A stretch of 5,103 nucleotides of DNA from DATCZS01 sp036525795 (lineage in GTDB: Bacteria; Actinomycetota; Acidimicrobiia; Spongiisociales; ZC4RG35), in assembly GCA_036525795.1 (NCBI GenBank), contig DATCZS010000060.1, positions 1 through 5,103 on the forward strand, written 5' to 3'. Within the stretch, counting starts at the first letter, position 1. Every line of letters starts with the position of its first letter. The notes beneath the pieces are model-generated. The model saw nothing but the letters and a program-made list of their open reading frames with translations. It was not told where the DNA came from and searched no databases. This document shows, piece after piece, positions 5,031 to 5,103 of the stretch. The position numbers and the translations under genes were made by a program.

Positions 5031-5103
5031 TCGACTTCGGGGAGACGCGCCCCCACGCCGGAGCGTCTGGCTCGTTCCGATCGACGAACACCAACGGATG
5101 GGC
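4981..5103 (-). other. Open frame running off the right edge
   Basis: On minus, a frame enters at 5103, reads HPLVFVDRNEPDAPAWGRVS and stops at TGA 4981-4983, about 50 bases inside the DUF2237 gene. Its first half has G/C-rich third positions and could be the C-terminus of an upstream gene overlapping DUF2237. Equally it could be chance. I recognise no family. Confidence 0.25.

Noticed and set aside
1..5103. tRNA, rRNA, CRISPR array, transposase or toxin-antitoxin pair
   Set aside because: I looked on both strands and found no regularly spaced repeats, cloverleaf-like segments or recognisable mobile-element or toxin proteins.

Overview
This is high-GC DNA with G/C-rich third codon positions. 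A Ddn/DUF385-type putative F420-dependent oxidoreductase, a SUF iron-sulfur protein, a double-hotdog acyl-CoA thioesterase and a DUF2237 protein point to an actinobacterium, possibly of the Acidimicrobiia type. That placement is inference from gene content and style; no rRNA or other marker is present.

Layout. Positions 1-~127 (minus) hold the N-terminal part of a MarR-family regulator running off the left edge. It abuts, at about 122-134, the C-terminal third of sufB (plus, to 610). A small two-repeat helix-turn-helix protein follows on minus (671-1048). Positions 1049-1737 have no recognisable gene; they contain a perfect hairpin terminator (1429-1456) with two weak small hydrophobic ORFs pointing into it. 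Three recognisable minus-strand genes lie further right: a cupin (1738-2112), a Ddn-like nitroreductase (2416-2865) and, beyond a plus-strand cyclase fragment, a double-hotdog thioesterase (3437-4513), which is preceded by a DUF2237 gene (4617-5030). Between the nitroreductase and the thioesterase lie a 15-bp tandem repeat (3107-3166, plus a degenerate copy) and the first ~62 codons of a class III adenylate/guanylate cyclase (plus, from 3257), cut off at about 3442.

The genes do not form a pathway or operon that I can see. The clearest anomaly is structural. At two places (about 128 and about 3443) a gene fragment on one strand meets a gene fragment on the other with both reading frames broken, and both places coincide with the hexamer GGCGCC. 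This is what illegitimate recombination, or a chimeric clone or assembly, would leave. I see no defence system, mobile element, CRISPR array, tRNA or rRNA, and no convincing evidence of a new multi-gene system.
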